Source: Bacteroidia bacterium
Lineage (GTDB): Bacteria; Bacteroidota; Bacteroidia; NS11-12g; UBA955
Length of the DNA stretch: 7,285 nt
Direction of reading: 5' to 3'
NCBI GenBank assembly: GCA_014376345.1
Contig: JACMRS010000156.1
Coordinates: 1-7,285, forward strand
The position numbers and the translations under genes are program-made. The notes under the pieces were generated by a model. The model did no database searches and had not been told where the DNA came from. It saw nothing but the letters and a program-made list of their open reading frames with translations. Each line of letters starts with the position of its first letter. Within the stretch, counting starts at the first letter, position 1. Shown one piece after another: positions 6,645 to 7,285 of the stretch.

Positions 6645-7285
6645 ATGGAGCAGTTTATCGTATCAGCCAGAAAGTACCGCCCTTCAGTATTTGAAGATGT
6701 GGTAGGGCAGAAGCATATCACCGATACGCTGCTCAATGAAATTAATTCTAACCACCTTGCCCAGGCTTTTTTATTTACTGGTCCGAGAGGTGTTGGTAAA
6801 ACAACTTGTGCAAGAATACTTGCTAAAGTAATTAATCAGGAAGGTGAAACCGATCCAAATCAGGATTTTTCATTTAATATTTTTGAACTTGATGCAGCGA
6901 GTAACAATTCTGTTGAGGATATCAGGTCTTTAAATGAGCAGGTTCGTTTTCCACCTCAGGTTGGAAAATATAAGGTTTATATTATTGACGAGGTGCACAT
7001 GCTTTCAGCTGCTGCATTTAATGCTTTTCTGAAAACACTTGAAGAGCCGCCAAAATATGCTATTTTTATCCTTGCCACAACTGAAAAGCATAAAGTACTT
7101 CCTACAATTCTTTCGCGTTGTCAGATATTTAATTTTAAACGTATCCAGATAAAGGATATGGTTGAGCATCTGAAAACTATTGCTGAAAGAGAAGGGGTAT
7201 TTGCAGAAGAAGAAGCATTGCACCTGATAGCTGAAAAAGCAGATGGCGGATTGAGAGACTGTCTTTCAATTTTCGACCAGATGGT
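6645..7285 (+). CDS. dnaX: DNA polymerase III subunits gamma/tau (3'-truncated by window)
   Basis: DnaX is the ATPase of the clamp loader that opens and places the beta sliding clamp and, as tau, tethers polymerase cores and helicase. The first 213 codons are present and the frame is open at the right edge. The ATG at 6645 gives MEQFIVSARKYRPSVFEDVVGQ, the standard start for this phylum. Visible AAA+ motifs are Walker A GPRGVGKT (46-53), Walker B IIDEVHML with Asp115 and Glu116, sensor 1 ATTEKHK (144-150), the arginine finger Arg158 in SRCQ, and sensor 2 GGLRD with Arg204. Between Walker A and ELDAASNNSVEDIR, where E. coli DnaX has a four-cysteine zinc module, there is a shorter cysteine-free stretch (about 61-80, INQEGETDPNQDFSFNIF); the only cysteines seen are 55, 159 and 206. 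The lid, collar and any tau-specific C-terminal region are outside the window. The gene is transcribed away from gldA. Confidence 0.96.
   Translation, partial: MEQFIVSARKYRPSVFEDVVGQKHITDTLLNEINSNHLAQAFLFTGPRGVGKTTCARILAKVINQEGETDPNQDFSFNIFELDAASNNSVEDIRSLNEQVRFPPQVGKYKVYIIDEVHMLSAAAFNAFLKTLEEPPKYAIFILATTEKHKVLPTILSRCQIFNFKRIQIKDMVEHLKTIAEREGVFAEEEALHLIAEKADGGLRDCLSIFDQM

Noticed and set aside
7005..7223. Open frame of 72 codons on the - strand
   Set aside because: Antisense to dnaX, whose AAA+ motifs are unambiguous; the translation is rich in Cys, Phe and Lys as expected of a shadow.

Overview
The window is AT-rich chromosomal DNA from a member of the Bacteroidota. The evidence is the gldA-gldF-gldG set, found almost only in this phylum; a GldG with the phylum-typical RFDLTKEKRYTLSE motif; and a DnaX starting MEQFIVSARKYRP that lacks the zinc-binding cysteines. 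The DnaX form resembles what I recall from Flavobacteriia, so a flavobacterium-like host is my best guess, but the order is not proven. All genes look intact and native in composition. I see no mobile element, CRISPR array, tRNA or rRNA.

Layout: (1) Bases 1-1166, + strand: the 3' three quarters of a biotin carboxylase gene (accC type), with its start lying upstream of the window. (2) Bases 1158-6475, - strand: a very compact run of five genes, read from right to left as gldA, gldF, gldG, a membrane-anchored lytic transglycosylase, and a membrane-anchored SGNH-hydrolase-like protein. Junctions are a 6-base gap, a 7-base overlap, an 11-base overlap (35 if the upstream ATG of the transglycosylase is used) and a 2-base gap, so they are almost certainly co-transcribed. 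The last gene runs tail to tail into accC with a 9-base overlap. (3) Bases 6476-6644: a 169-base divergent intergenic region that should hold the promoters for the operon and for dnaX. (4) Bases 6645-7285, + strand: the 5' part of dnaX (DNA polymerase III tau/gamma), cut by the window end.

How the genes may work together: GldA (ATPase), GldF (permease) and GldG (auxiliary membrane protein) form an ABC transporter required for gliding in Flavobacterium johnsoniae but also present in non-gliding relatives; its substrate is unknown. The two genes behind it encode a peptidoglycan-cleaving enzyme and an SGNH protein of the class that often adds or removes acyl groups on envelope glycans. O-acetylation of MurNAc blocks lytic transglycosylases, so a joint role in local wall remodelling is an attractive inference, not something the sequence proves. 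accC (acyl-CoA carboxylation) and dnaX (replication) are core-metabolism neighbours with no evident link to the operon.

Most of the window is ordinary conserved genome. The points worth a second look are the gldAFG-transglycosylase-SGNH operon, the absence of any ATG start for gldA (TTG best fits the family), and the missing zinc module in DnaX.
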